A DNA stretch of 64,000 bases from [Phialemoniopsis] sp. UDSM-2020 (taxonomy: Eukaryota > Ascomycota > Sordariomycetes > Thyridiales > Thyridiaceae): the NCBI GenBank assembly GCA_018873225.1, contig JAEILZ010000006.1, forward strand, positions 3,472,001-3,536,000, read 5' to 3'. Every line of letters begins with the position of its first letter. The stretch's first letter is position 1. The notes under the pieces are model-generated. The model had not been told where the DNA came from, ran no database searches, and saw only the letters and a list, made by a program, of their open reading frames with translations. This document shows positions 11,184 to 21,944 of the stretch, in pieces. Made by a program: the position numbers and the translations under genes.

Positions 11184-11535
11184 CTGTCTATGCGCCATCA
11201 TTGGATGCAGTCGCCTTCCGACTGATGCTGGGGTGAATCTAATTCAGCTCTTTTGCTGGATGGAGGAGGGGCTCTTCTTGGCTCACTTGCACGTATCTAA
11301 CGACCACACTTCTGAAGATCCTCTACCCGGCGTGACAGAATTATTGCATCAGATAACAACTCCCCTTCGTAGCAATATCCACTTCGATTGGCTTTCTAGT
11401 TACTTTATCTTTCCATTTCGAATAACCAACTTCCTCTTTCATGACCTGACACAGAAAGGGTTCATGACCGTACCCCCTCGCCTAGTCTTGCCGACTTCTT
11501 GATACTGCTCAGGTGCAAGTGGTGAACAAATCCTG
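11184..11535. other. Convergent intergenic, no gene seen
   Basis: This is the 3' flank of two convergent genes and nothing recognisable occurs in it. A long open frame on the plus strand lacks any domain and is judged non-coding. Confidence 0.5.
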
Positions 11536-12894
11536 CTAGGCCACGTCCAACTCGCCACCATACGCCACCGCTTTGGGGGGGAATACCACATCCAAATACG
11601 TCTTGAGATTTTCCTTGCACATAGGGCCATGTAGTGTTTCAGCAGCTTCTTTTACCATGGTCCTGGTTCGAGCGGATGGCTCAATTCCTGTGTCCTGCTG
11701 GACTTTGGGCTCGCTATTGTCGCTATCTTGTTGCCATGCTGCAGCCTTTTGGAAAACATCCGATCTCTCCACTTCTGCCAGAAAGGATCTGCGGCGGTCA
11801 TTGTCCGGAATGAAGACATCCCACCATGCCCATCGATTGGCTCTCTCGGATATTGGAAGCATGGATATGAAAATTAGAGCTGCTCGGCGGCCCGAAAAGT
11901 GAAGCGGCTCCATATGCTGTACTGAGGCAGGCTGTTTCTCGAGAATAAGCTCTGGGCCTGCTGCAGCGTGGAGAAGTTTCTTGAGCAGCCATGTCATGAG
12001 ATAGACTGCAAGCCACAGTAGACTGGACCATCTGTCCTCTCCTTCAGCGTTTGTTGTGGCTGCAAGCAGAGCCGCCTGGGTTGTCAGGATCATAGCGAGC
12101 AGGCGACAAGACCACTTTAGGACCATGGGGTGGTTTGTGCGGATGGGGATATTTGTGAGAGCATGGAGTTGACTGGAATATCCACACACAACAGAGATCT
12201 TAGACGAGTTCCAGCTGTCAGCGATGACGTGGACGTCGAGGGCAGCCCCATTCCGCGCGGTGTGCACGCGGTCTGATTCCACTGCTGCTTGGTTTGCGAA
12301 GATTGGGTCGATGAGCAGTCTGAATGCCGAGTTTAGTGTGAGCGACAAGCCGATACAGACTAGCAATGCGGCGCCTAATATCATGCCCTTGGAAGCCACA
12401 AGGAACGCAATGATGATTGTAAAAGTTATCTCCAAAATGGATAGTGATAGCCCCGCCAACCACCTTATGCGGTTGATGCGAGGGTTATCGCCATGGTACG
12501 GTGTGAGGAAGCTGACGTATAGAACAGTCTCTCGGAAAGGATTCTCTGTTCTTGGGCTGGCAGACAGAGCCACGTTCCTTCGGACAATATCCGCCAGCTC
12601 GAGGATTGCCACATTCGTAAGGTCAAAGACATTCCCGTGGCGAATACTGGTCACAGAGAATGGACGAGAATCATGGCTCGCTCCGAAGAGCTGGAGATAG
12701 TCCATGTGCCACAATCGTTGAAAATCTCGAATGCAACCAGTGAGGCACTTCGATATAGAATGACGAGTCATCACAGTTGAGACCAGCTCCTGCTGTACCC
12801 GAAGACTCTCTGCAAAGAGCGGTACTGGGGCCCAGGGCGCAATGGAGCGGCAAGTTTCAATGAATTTGTCGATCATCATGGTATGTAACCCCAT
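11536..12894 (-). CDS. Fungal multipass membrane protein, uncharacterised
   Basis: This is a single-exon protein of 452 residues counted from the ATG at 12894; an in-frame ATG lies 25 codons upstream and another 5 codons downstream. Four to five hydrophobic segments are visible: two or three in the middle (GLSLSILEITFTIIIAFLVA, then GMILGAALLVCIGLSLTL), one at LLAMILTTQAALLAA and one at LLWLAVYLMTWLLKKLL. The C-terminal third is hydrophilic and mixed-charge, presumably cytosolic. No enzymatic motif is seen. Such proteins are common in filamentous fungi near HET and ankyrin genes, and this one is divergent from a HET-ankyrin gene. Confidence 0.65.
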   Translation of the reverse strand: MGLHTMMIDKFIETCRSIAPWAPVPLFAESLRVQQELVSTVMTRHSISKCLTGCIRDFQRLWHMDYLQLFGASHDSRPFSVTSIRHGNVFDLTNVAILELADIVRRNVALSASPRTENPFRETVLYVSFLTPYHGDNPRINRIRWLAGLSLSILEITFTIIIAFLVASKGMILGAALLVCIGLSLTLNSAFRLLIDPIFANQAAVESDRVHTARNGAALDVHVIADSWNSSKISVVCGYSSQLHALTNIPIRTNHPMVLKWSCRLLAMILTTQAALLAATTNAEGEDRWSSLLWLAVYLMTWLLKKLLHAAAGPELILEKQPASVQHMEPLHFSGRRAALIFISMLPISERANRWAWWDVFIPDNDRRRSFLAEVERSDVFQKAAAWQQDSDNSEPKVQQDTGIEPSARTRTMVKEAAETLHGPMCKENLKTYLDVVFPPKAVAYGGELDVA

Positions 12895-13506
12895 ATTATG
12901 AACAGCTGAAAATCTTCTAGTGCTATGTTCATGGGAGAAAAACGCGAAAATGCACAATCGGCAACACATAAATATGCTTCATGAAGTGGAGGGCAAACTG
13001 AGCTGGACGTGGTAGCGTAATCCATGGTCAGGTGCGGTGATTAAGCCACTTCATTCAGCCAATCAATCCCAACTTGCCCTGTAATATGACTTGTCTGCTG
13101 TAGTGCGCCTAGCTTCGTGCACGCCACGTATCACTCTGCAGTTACTATGCATCCGTAAGAAATGCTCATTGTGCGCTGCGCCATTGGAGCCTCAAGCCAA
13201 CTGCACTGTGTGGTTACGCAGCAGCGAAGCCTGCATGCTTTTCTCGACTTGGCGGGGTGTGTGTGTGCGCGTTTCCTGACCGAGCACAGCCACCGCCAAA
13301 ATCAGCCTTGTCACAATTCTCGATCTGGGCAGCAATTCCTTTCTCCCAACGAAACTATAAATTTGTGACAAAATATGATATATTTGCTACCACTATCTGC
13401 GCCGCTTCAGATGCCACTCCGAACGCAAGCTCGCAAGCAAATCATCTAAGTCCTCACCTTATCGTCCACGAATAAAGGGCGGCCGGCCCAGCCATCAATC
13501 CCGAGA
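12895..13506. promoter_or_regulatory. Divergent promoter, membrane protein and HET-ankyrin gene
   Basis: The 612 bases lie between opposing start codons. No conserved element stands out. A possible initiator TATA-like string occurs around 13360-13385. Confidence 0.35.
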
Positions 13507-16500
13507 ATGGAGGTTAACGAACGGACCAAGGAGCAAGTCCTGCTAGAAGCGTTCGATAAAGCGACTAAAGAGTTCAAACTCTGCCCAAATCGCGTCTGGT
13601 CTGTCGCAGGCAAAGAATTGCCAAGCCTAATGCCAACAGCAAGTGAATCATGGTCGATCAGAGGCATTGAAGAGCACGAGCTATGCACCGAGGATTTCTG
13701 CGAATATTCTCAACGTGATTTCACAGGTGTGACACAACGTCATGAGTGTGTTCAAGGGAATTGCGATCCCTTGAAGTATTTGTTTCCCAGGAACGTGCTT
13801 GAAGAAGCTGCAACAAATGGGACACCAACAGTGTGGTCGTTAAGCGGCAAATCGATGATTGTCGACCCGCAGCATTATATGGCGATCTCCCATGTATGGT
13901 CGGATGGTACTGGAGTTGGCTCCTGGCCTGAGGGTGAAGTGAACGAATGTCTATACGCTTTTTTCACCCGGGTTGCACGCCATTTCCGATGTGATGGAAT
14001 TTGGTGGGATACTCTCTGCATTCCGACTGGAAAGGCTGCTCGTGCCAAAGCCCTACGAAAAATTCCCATCAATTACCAGGACGCCCGTATAACACTCGTC
14101 CACGACTGCTTCCTCAGATGCCAGAATTGGAATAAAGAGACAGCCTGTTTCGCCATTCTGATGTCTCCTTGGTTTAGTCGAGGCTGGACTGCAGTGGAAT
14201 TGGCCATGTCACGAAAAGTGAAAGTGATCTTCCAGAGTTCCGGCGGTCCTGTGATGAAAGACCTTGACGAAGAGATTCTGGCGGATGAGAACTCATCGGA
14301 CGGTCCTAGAAAAAGGGCATCAGCTATCATAAGGAACCTCCGTAGGAAAATCACGACCATGAACGATCTCATTACGGTGTTGGGTCCGCGACACACATCT
14401 TGGCCCAAAGACATGGCCACCATCTCCGCACTTCTGGCAGGAGCAGTACCAATGAGCCAGCAGCAAGACACATACATGGGTATTCTCCGGAAATTGCGCA
14501 ATCTCTTGCCCGGACATCTTTTCCATCACTCCGCAAGCATGTCTCAAGTCAGTTGGTGCCCGAGTAGTCTGTTGAACATGCCCATCGCCGAGACAGGGTG
14601 CCCGATGGAGATCGATCAACATTGGAACTTGATCGCGCGATGGGGTGTGGTCGCGGTGGAGGAAAGGCTCGAGGATATGTGTGTTTGGGTCGGCACGCAT
14701 GCTCTACTAAAGATGAAAGTTCATGAAGCCATGACACACCCCAACGAGTGTTTGCTTCTAATTGAGCTTGGGATTGAACGGGTAGACAGGGCATTACTTG
14801 CCCAAAGGATGGAGCAAGATGGACACATTGTCGGGTATCGATACGTCGGAGCTCTACAATTCCATTCCGCCATGTTCGCAGACTACAGAAGGACGGTCCA
14901 ATATGAAGAACAGCAGATTGTCTTATTAGGCAACTCTGTCGCAAGGAAACGGCCCAATCCGGACGATGCCAAGGTGGCATTTCCCCAAAACCCTCTCGAT
15001 CGAGGTGCTGCCGGTTTGCTTGTCGCCGCAGCTGACGGCGACATACAGAGGATCCGAACTCTTTTGCGGCGATCAGCCTCCATCGACTATAGAGATCCAG
15101 TTACACTTAGAACAGCCCTGCATTGTGCAACATGGAGAGGACATCACGATATAGTGGAACTGCTCTTAGATAGCCAGGCAAACCCCCAACTGCCCGACAA
15201 ATTAGGCCAGCATCCGCTACACCTTGCCGCAGAACGTGGGACAGAACGAACCGTTGCTCTATTCATTGATAGAATGGCGATTATACACAGAAAGATGTTG
15301 TTAGACGCCCAGTGCAATGGCGGGCAGACTGTTTTGCATCGCGCAGCTTGGGGAGGCTCTGTGGCGGTGGTCGATTTGTTACTAGAGAGCACTGATTGTG
15401 ATCTTAACAAGAGGGACAAAGATGGAAATGCCGCCATTCATATAGCGGCCGAGAAGGGGTTTCAACCGGTCGTTACTAGTTTGCTTGGGGCTAGCAGCGT
15501 CGATGTGAATGCAACAAACCGAAACGGATTCACTCCATTGCTGCTCACGGCATTGCATGGATTCGAGTCAATCAGCACACTGCTGATCGAGAGGGGTGCC
15601 AATGTCGAGGGAATACATGAATCCGGCTGGAATCCACTGCATTTGGCATGTGTCAAGGCGAATGAATCGATGGTCGAGCTCCTGCTCCAGAAAGGCGTCA
15701 ACATCAATGCGGTCAACAGTATCGGCTGGAGTGCACTGCACTTAGCGATAGGATGCAGGGAAAGAGGCGTGGTCAGCTTGCTACTTCGAGAAGGTGCCGC
15801 TATGGACCTGACCGACATAGCGGGATGGACGCCATTACATTTGGCAGCCGAGATTCACGATGAGATCCTGGTCAAGGCGCTAAAGAGTAGTGGCGCGAGC
15901 CTCAACAGAGCAGAGAGCCCTAGATGGACACCATTTCATTTGGCTATGATGAATGGGCCCGAGACGGTACTTGATAAGTTGCTCGGCATGGCCAACGAGT
16001 TCAAAGAAAAGGATCATACCGGGCCCAGGATTCGCGACGAGACACAATTAAGCATTGACCATGCAATGTTTTATGCTGCAAAACATGGATATTCGGCCGC
16101 ATTACAGCTGTTTCTCAGGCAACCACCGGATGGGATTCAATCAGGCATATCTACGGAACTTAAATGGAGCAAATGGCACAAAACTGTGATGGAGGGTAAT
16201 GTGCTGCACGAATACAAAGGAATCCAAGAAAACATATTACCGCTTGCAGCAGCAAAGGGACATCAAGCTACGGTACGGTTACTTCTCAAGGAAGGCGTTG
16301 ACGTTGACACTGCCGATCAAGCTGGTTGTACGGCACTTTGGAGGGCGGCACAAGAAAGTCAAGAGGCCGTTGTACAGCTCTTGCTCGACAAAGGTGCCAA
16401 TATCGAGCAGAGTGACCGTGATAACTCCAGCCGCCCACTCGATTTGAGATTCAAACCTATTCTGCACTTGGGAAGTACGCCGCTATCCTATGCTGCTAGG

Positions 16501-17256
16501 ACCGGAAATCTTGCCATAATGGCACTCTTGCTCCGGAGAGGTGCCAACACTGAAGCCAAAGATAATGGAGGCTGTACACCGCTTTGGAGAGCGGCCGAGG
16601 GAGGGTTCGACGATGCTATCGACCTCCTTCTGGAGAATGGCGCCAACATTGAGGCAAAGGATTATGAAAATAGAACCCCACTATTTTATGCTGCTATGAA
16701 TGGTAGCCTTCCCATGATGAAATTCCTGCGAACGAGAGGTGCCAATATTGACGCCAGGGGTAAACATGGTTATACAGCGCTTTGGAGAGCAGCCGAGGGA
16801 AGATTCCAGTATGTCACAAAGGTTCTTCTTGACGAAGGCGCAAATCTGGAGGCAACAGATGAGAACGGTAGAACACCACTTTTCTTTGCTGTGGAAAGGG
16901 GGAATCTTGCTATGATAAGACTTCTACTCTCAAGAGGGGCCGACATAGAGGCATTAGACCACGGAGACTGTACAATACTCACCAAGGCATTTATCGGAGG
17001 AAATGACGCTGTTATTCAGCTCTTACTTGACTCAGGCGCTGACTTGGAGGAAAAGGATGCTGACGGTAGGAGTCTGCTGTCCCGGGCTATTGGAGCGGGA
17101 AATGCTGCTGTGGCAAAGCGTCTGTTAGATAAAGGCGCCAACGTCGAAAGTCATGATAAAGACGGCCACGACATACGTTACTGGGCTGATCGTTGCCCAT
17201 ATCCCTCTGAGAGGCAAAGTGTCTGTGCCTTACTCGCTGACAGGGGTTTAAGCTGA
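13507..17256 (+). CDS. HET-domain protein with long ankyrin-repeat array
   Basis: This is an intronless gene of 1,249 residues. A diverged HET (heterokaryon incompatibility) domain spans about residues 120-235, with YMAISHVWSDGTG at 124-136, GIWWDTLCIP at 164-173 and SPWFSRGWTAVELA at 220-233. HET domains trigger programmed cell death in nonself recognition. A linker of about 250 residues follows, without a P-loop NACHT domain. About 20 ankyrin repeats then run from about residue 500 to the end (LHLAAxxG and LLLxxGANxxxxD signatures), interrupted by a non-repeat insert around residues 820-910. The last repeats alternate ALWRAAEG and PLFYAA types with a 66-residue period. Ankyrin arrays usually serve as recognition surfaces. 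The role in nonself or pathogen sensing is inference. Confidence 0.88.
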   Translation: MEVNERTKEQVLLEAFDKATKEFKLCPNRVWSVAGKELPSLMPTASESWSIRGIEEHELCTEDFCEYSQRDFTGVTQRHECVQGNCDPLKYLFPRNVLEEAATNGTPTVWSLSGKSMIVDPQHYMAISHVWSDGTGVGSWPEGEVNECLYAFFTRVARHFRCDGIWWDTLCIPTGKAARAKALRKIPINYQDARITLVHDCFLRCQNWNKETACFAILMSPWFSRGWTAVELAMSRKVKVIFQSSGGPVMKDLDEEILADENSSDGPRKRASAIIRNLRRKITTMNDLITVLGPRHTSWPKDMATISALLAGAVPMSQQQDTYMGILRKLRNLLPGHLFHHSASMSQVSWCPSSLLNMPIAETGCPMEIDQHWNLIARWGVVAVEERLEDMCVWVGTHALLKMKVHEAMTHPNECLLLIELGIERVDRALLAQRMEQDGHIVGYRYVGALQFHSAMFADYRRTVQYEEQQIVLLGNSVARKRPNPDDAKVAFPQNPLDRGAAGLLVAAADGDIQRIRTLLRRSASIDYRDPVTLRTALHCATWRGHHDIVELLLDSQANPQLPDKLGQHPLHLAAERGTERTVALFIDRMAIIHRKMLLDAQCNGGQTVLHRAAWGGSVAVVDLLLESTDCDLNKRDKDGNAAIHIAAEKGFQPVVTSLLGASSVDVNATNRNGFTPLLLTALHGFESISTLLIERGANVEGIHESGWNPLHLACVKANESMVELLLQKGVNINAVNSIGWSALHLAIGCRERGVVSLLLREGAAMDLTDIAGWTPLHLAAEIHDEILVKALKSSGASLNRAESPRWTPFHLAMMNGPETVLDKLLGMANEFKEKDHTGPRIRDETQLSIDHAMFYAAKHGYSAALQLFLRQPPDGIQSGISTELKWSKWHKTVMEGNVLHEYKGIQENILPLAAAKGHQATVRLLLKEGVDVDTADQAGCTALWRAAQESQEAVVQLLLDKGANIEQSDRDNSSRPLDLRFKPILHLGSTPLSYAARTGNLAIMALLLRRGANTEAKDNGGCTPLWRAAEGGFDDAIDLLLENGANIEAKDYENRTPLFYAAMNGSLPMMKFLRTRGANIDARGKHGYTALWRAAEGRFQYVTKVLLDEGANLEATDENGRTPLFFAVERGNLAMIRLLLSRGADIEALDHGDCTILTKAFIGGNDAVIQLLLDSGADLEEKDADGRSLLSRAIGAGNAAVAKRLLDKGANVESHDKDGHDIRYWADRCPYPSERQSVCALLADRGLS
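16471..17010 (+). repeat. 198-bp tandem super-repeat inside the ankyrin array
   Basis: The string GCTTTGGAGAGC starts at 16581 and again at 16779, exactly 198 bases (66 codons, two ankyrin repeats) apart, and the flanking bases are also similar. Related but more diverged copies start near 16326 and 16977. This indicates duplication of ankyrin repeats in pairs. Confidence 0.65.
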
Positions 17257-17707
17257 GGACTTCTGATATGAGGTTGCGGAGATCTTGGAATGCAAGATTA
17301 CTTGGAACGAATTCCATGTATAGCAAAGAGTTGGAGTATCACTAGCCATAGAAAAGTTCAAGAAAGGCGCAGAAGACTACTATGTTCGCTAGTGCTATGA
17401 GAAAAGGTGACAGGGTGCGCATATTATCCTACCAATGTCGCTATCGTATGAATAAGGACCAGACTCATCGGCGAAATCCCCAAAATGGTCATACAACTAT
17501 CACAGCTTTTCTGGGGCCTTCTGATCAGCGCACGCCGTGTGCAATTATGTCAAAACGAAAAATCAGCACCTGTGATTGGGCTTAAAGTTCAAATTCCGGA
17601 ACGAAATCCGGGCCTCCGCATGCACAGTTGACAGGGGTCAAGCCCTCAAGCCAGGGGTGGCGAAATCAGGTACTAGATCTTGTGATCTCAATGTGAAATG
17701 TTATCAT

Positions 17708-17753
<46 letters not shown>

Positions 17754-18594
17754 CTTTTTGGAATTTGGGTTTCTATCGAAATTGGTTTTCTTGCCTAGAC
17801 GCAAGCTAAACTTGCGGTTGCCAGATGAAGTCCACATCAGCTTGGTGCGAGGGCTGTGAAAATTGACGAAAATCAATCTCACCCGCGTCAGGACACTGCA
17901 GCGTCGACACTATTCTATGTTTAATTGCTATGCATTGGTACATGGATGTTATAGTCCTCTATGTCGACCTGCGAGGCTCAGAACAGTCCAGAGACTGAAC
18001 TAGGACCACTGCTGGTCTGTTTGCGAAGAAGAATGGTCATGGCCTTCGTGGTAAATTATGAGATCACAAACTTGCAGTGCCGAAGTGGATTTGGATTTGC
18101 TGTTAACGGGGAGAACTTCCTGTCTCTTTGCGCCCTAAAAAGGCGAGCAACTCAGCTCTTATCAATTATAGGTTTTACTACTCTCGTTCCTGAGCATTCA
18201 GAGGAGCCAAATCCAAGCATCGTTTTCCCATTCGTTTAGTTCATCGCAAAAGGCCATAGTATCCTCTCCACAGGAGCAACAAGGAGCACGCCCCCAATCT
18301 GCATCATTGAAATTGCGTCCACTTCAAGTTTCCTGGATTCGCATCAATGCGATGAGCACGTGGTGCTCTCGACCAATCCTGTAAGCCCATGCATGCTGAC
18401 GTTGTGGGTGACGAGATGTTAGTATTGTCTTGGCCATCCCCACAAGGCGGCTGCCGAGACATTGTGGATAGCGCATCGAAGCTGATACAAATGCACGCTT
18501 GTCGTCGAAAGTCGCAAGTAGGGAGGAAAACTTCTCTTTTGACACCTTCTGGTCGCCTTTACTTTTCAAGGACCACCAAAGATATCCCCTCAAG
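17257..18594. other. Gene-free interval with long poly-T tract
   Basis: No supported gene was found in these 1.3 kb. The interval contains the poly-T run listed separately and AT-rich unique sequence. The last 100 bases serve as leader of the pyrophosphatase gene. Confidence 0.5.
17709..17753. repeat. Poly-T tract, 45 bases
   Basis: An uninterrupted run of 45 T occupies 17709-17753, followed by C and five more T. It may be a mononucleotide microsatellite or the poly-A end of a minus-strand retroposed sequence. No element body or target-site duplication could be recognised. Confidence 0.8.
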
Positions 18595-19963
18595 ATGATT
18601 GCAACAGCAAGACTACTCCTTGCTTTGGCACCTATTTTCGTCGCCGGCCGCACCATTAGCGCTAGACAATCCAATGCTACTTTCGACTTCAATGCCCTGA
18701 CTGTCAGGGAGGTTGGCGCTCGCAACACATTGGTGAGTGGAAGACGCGATTTTACAGTATTGGAAGCATGAGGCTAATGCTCCCACCTAGGACTGGAGAA
18801 TTTGGCTGGAGAAGGATGGCCACCCCATTTCTGGGTGGCACGACGTCCCCTTGTGGCCTGACGAGAGCGACAAGCGCATTGTGAGCTTCGTCGTAGAGAT
18901 TCCACGCTGGACCGATGGCAAAATCGAGACCAAGCGGGACGAGCCACTCAGTAAGCAGCTGGACAATATCGTGTAGTCTCACTCAGTGTTCCTGACGGTT
19001 ACTTAGATCCAATTTTTCATGACGAGAAGAAGAATGCACCTCGGTTTGTCGAGAGTGTGTGGCCTCACAAGTCGTACCCCTTCCTCTACGGCTCGATTCC
19101 GCAAACATGGGAGAGTCCAAACCTGGAGCACGACTTTACCGGATTCCCCGGTGACAATGACCCGATGGATTTGTTCGACATTGGCATTGAGTAAGACCTC
19201 GGTACGAGTGTCCTTCCATGTTTTATGGTGCTGATAGTTCGTCTCCTAGTCCTGGCTTTGTTGGACAAGTCAAGAAAGTGAAGGTTCTCGGCGGTCTTGC
19301 TCTGAACGATGTATGTTTCTGAGCTCTCGCACACGTAATCACAGACCAAGCATGCTGATCTAGGAAACTGCAGGGCGGTGAGACCGACTGGAAGATTATC
19401 GGCATCGATGTCAATGACCCATTGTCGAAGCTGGTAGAGAGTGCGTAAAATGATTATCCTCGGTGAGCCTCTAGACGGAACTGCCACTGACCGGTAACCT
19501 AGCCGTTGCGGATCTTGAGAAGTACAGGCCTGGCCTGGCTAAGACCTTTTACGACTGGTTCACCGTACGTATCTGAATCTTTGTTTGGCACAAGGTGGCA
19601 GAAATGATCGCTGATTGCCTTGCAACATAGTACTATAAGGTACCTCGCGGAGACGACGTACTCGAGATCGTCGGCGGTGACTACCAAAACGCGAGTTTCA
19701 TCCAGGAGACGATCGCGCAGAGCCACGGCTACTGGCAGGAGCTGGTGCGCGGCAAGGTCGACTCCAACGAGATCAACTACAACCAGACGAGCCAGGCCGA
19801 GCTGTGCCGCAGCTTTGTCGCGTCGGACAAGGCCACGGAGCGCTTTGGCATCCCTGCCGAGTCGGCGATTCTGCCCCCGGCCGAGAAGCCGGAGAAGTAC
19901 AACTGGTGGTATTACCTGGACGAGACCTACAAGCTGATTAATACTGGGGCTGCGTCCAATTAG
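18595..19963 (+). CDS. Family I inorganic pyrophosphatase with signal peptide
   Basis: The enzyme hydrolyses pyrophosphate to two phosphates. Seven exons are 18595-18732, 18791-18950, 19007-19190, 19250-19310, 19374-19440, 19503-19564 and 19631-19963, giving 334 residues. Residues from about 45 align with the eukaryotic family I enzyme. VVEIPRW, the RFV arginine, the YG tyrosine, the metal-binding signature GDNDPMDL, the ETDWK Asp/Lys pair and YYKVP are all kept, so activity is expected. Unlike the cytosolic and mitochondrial enzymes, the N-terminus is a hydrophobic leader (MIATARLLLALAPIFVAG) resembling a secretory signal, with several N-x-S/T sequons in the body. Secretion into the wall space or vacuole is inferred. 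No linked genes suggest a pathway. Confidence 0.9.
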
Positions 19964-20540
19964 ATGCTGAGGGCGGTGGTGTCGGTTGCGCTAAGCGCCG
20001 AAGTCCGCGTTCCGTGCTCCGATCATCAGCTCCACCGGCCCTGTCTGAGGCACGACAGCCAGTCAAGTGTCTCGAGGCCAATAGCAATCAATAGCATACA
20101 GATGAATAGATAATCTGCAACAATATCGTTTGCATCGTGACTTCTTCTCTTGAGTTGATATGGTTGGCATTTGTGTCAACGGCCATGTAGAAATCGAAGA
20201 CGTCATAGAGATGCACGCCACCTATCCAAACCCAATTACTTAGGACCCATCGCATTCGCACTCGCATTGCGGGCGAGGATAAACGTTGTGAGCACTCATT
20301 ATGTGGGCCATCCCTTGAAATCCGGTCGTGGGGCCGGAATTACGCCTAGCAAAATCCAGCCCTGTATCAGTAACTCCAGCATCATCATCGTCCAGATGAG
20401 ATAAATAGAGCCGAAATATCTCGTCAATTCAGTTCAATACATTACAGCTATCGAATTTAATCTAGTTTACTAAATTTATCTCGAAGCGCAGAGTCACGCC
20501 GTTCTTCAAGCACTTTGTTCGAACTCTCCAACGCAGTATT
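19964..20540. other. Intergenic, promoter of downstream oxidoreductase
   Basis: No coding signal is evident. A TATA-like ATAAATAG at about 20402-20409 and AT-rich sequence precede the ATG at 20541. Confidence 0.4.
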
Positions 20541-21665
20541 ATGGACCCCAAACCGACTAACACGGCCGCTTGGCTGCCCATCAAATCGTCCAAATCGCTC
20601 CAAGTCGGCGTCGCCAAGTATCCCAGCCCGTCAAAAGGCCAGCTCGTCGTCCGGACTCACGCTATCGCTCTGAACCCCATCGACTTTAGCATACCCATCA
20701 TCGGCAGCTTGGCGTTCCCCTGGATCAACTACCCTTTCGTCCCAGGCAGTGACATCTCCGGCACCGTTGTCGAAGTGGGTCAGGGAGTACAGCGCTTCAA
20801 GGCCGGCGACCGGGTCGTTGCATACGCACGCAGTCTCGATAAGGAGAGCAGTGGTGCTCCGGAAGGCGCGTTTCAAGATTACGTCTTAGTTCGTGACAAT
20901 TGCTGCGCCCCTATTCCAGACATTATGGACTTCAACCAGGCTAGTGTCATTCCTCTCGGCAGCGCTACTGCGACCAGTGGGCTGTTTGGCAAGGACTACT
21001 GTGCTTTGGAATATCCCAAAGCTCATCCAAAATCAAATGGCCAGTCGTTCTTGGTTTGGGGTGGCTCGACAAGCGTGGGTTGCAATGCCATACAGCTTGC
21101 CGTGGCTGCGGGCTACCAAGTCGTGACTACTGCATCACCAAAGAACTTTGGTCTAGTCAAGGGTCTCGGAGCGTCGCACGTCTTCGACTACCGCAGCTCG
21201 ACTGTCAAGGAAGACATCATCGACGTGCTGAAGCAGACCAAATGCGCCGGCGCTATTGCCATTGGTCAGGGCTCAGCTGCGCCGTGCCTCGACATCATCT
21301 CTGCTGTCCCTTCGGCTACGGGGAGGAAGTTCGTCGCGCAGGCCAGCACGCCCGGAGGGCCGCCTACGAAGGGCGGGCTTGCCATGGTTGGATTTGCCGC
21401 CGGTGTCATTGGAACGAACGCCTCGCTTGCTGTGCGTCAGAGACTGAGAGGAGTGTCGTCGAAGTTCATCCTGATTGAGGGGCTGGAGAGTCCAGTATGG
21501 AATGCTCTTTACAGGGATTTTTTTCCGGTTGCCTTGGCAGAAGGCACATTCAAGCCTGCCCCTGTGGCGGAGGTTTATGGCAAGGGACTAGGGTCAATCC
21601 AGGATGGTTTGGAGGTATTGAAGGACGGGGTTTCGGCGAAGAAGCTTGTTATTTCTATGGAATAG
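20541..21665 (+). CDS. CipB-like medium-chain dehydrogenase/reductase
   Basis: This is a single-exon NADPH-dependent oxidoreductase of the zinc-alcohol-dehydrogenase superfamily, 374 residues. The GroES-like N-terminal half contains ALNPIDFS and PGSDISGTVVEVG. The Rossmann half has VWGGSTSVGCNAIQLA at about 172-187, a GxGxxG variant typical of CipB and of trans-enoyl reductases of the LovC type. The structural zinc cysteines are absent, as in quinone-oxidoreductase-like members. The substrate is unknown; this family includes cellobiose-induced proteins and polyketide enoyl reductases, but no PKS lies in the window. A clear paralogue is encoded at 29516-30547. Confidence 0.82.
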   Translation: MDPKPTNTAAWLPIKSSKSLQVGVAKYPSPSKGQLVVRTHAIALNPIDFSIPIIGSLAFPWINYPFVPGSDISGTVVEVGQGVQRFKAGDRVVAYARSLDKESSGAPEGAFQDYVLVRDNCCAPIPDIMDFNQASVIPLGSATATSGLFGKDYCALEYPKAHPKSNGQSFLVWGGSTSVGCNAIQLAVAAGYQVVTTASPKNFGLVKGLGASHVFDYRSSTVKEDIIDVLKQTKCAGAIAIGQGSAAPCLDIISAVPSATGRKFVAQASTPGGPPTKGGLAMVGFAAGVIGTNASLAVRQRLRGVSSKFILIEGLESPVWNALYRDFFPVALAEGTFKPAPVAEVYGKGLGSIQDGLEVLKDGVSAKKLVISME

Positions 21666-21944
21666 TGTACGTCGCAGTGTTTTGCTTTTCCCTCAATATC
21701 CCCATCAGTCATAATATCAGTCCTACATTTATTTTTTCAAAACATGGAATCTCGAGCATAAAGACAACAGGACAAACGTGGCACTCAGACTTCGTCAAAG
21801 TGCGCAAATAAACTACTAGCTTCTTGTAATGCAGAGGTATTTGCGGGATTCGGAGAACAAAATGTGAACTCATAATGATGCCTTCCTTCTGCCGGCATGA
21901 TCTATTACGCTAAGTATATTCTTCAATGACACCTCGTTCCCATC

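Noticed and set aside
11080..11502. 140-codon plus-strand frame after the secreted protein
   Set aside because: It overlaps the last exon in another frame and continues into the 3' flank without any domain.
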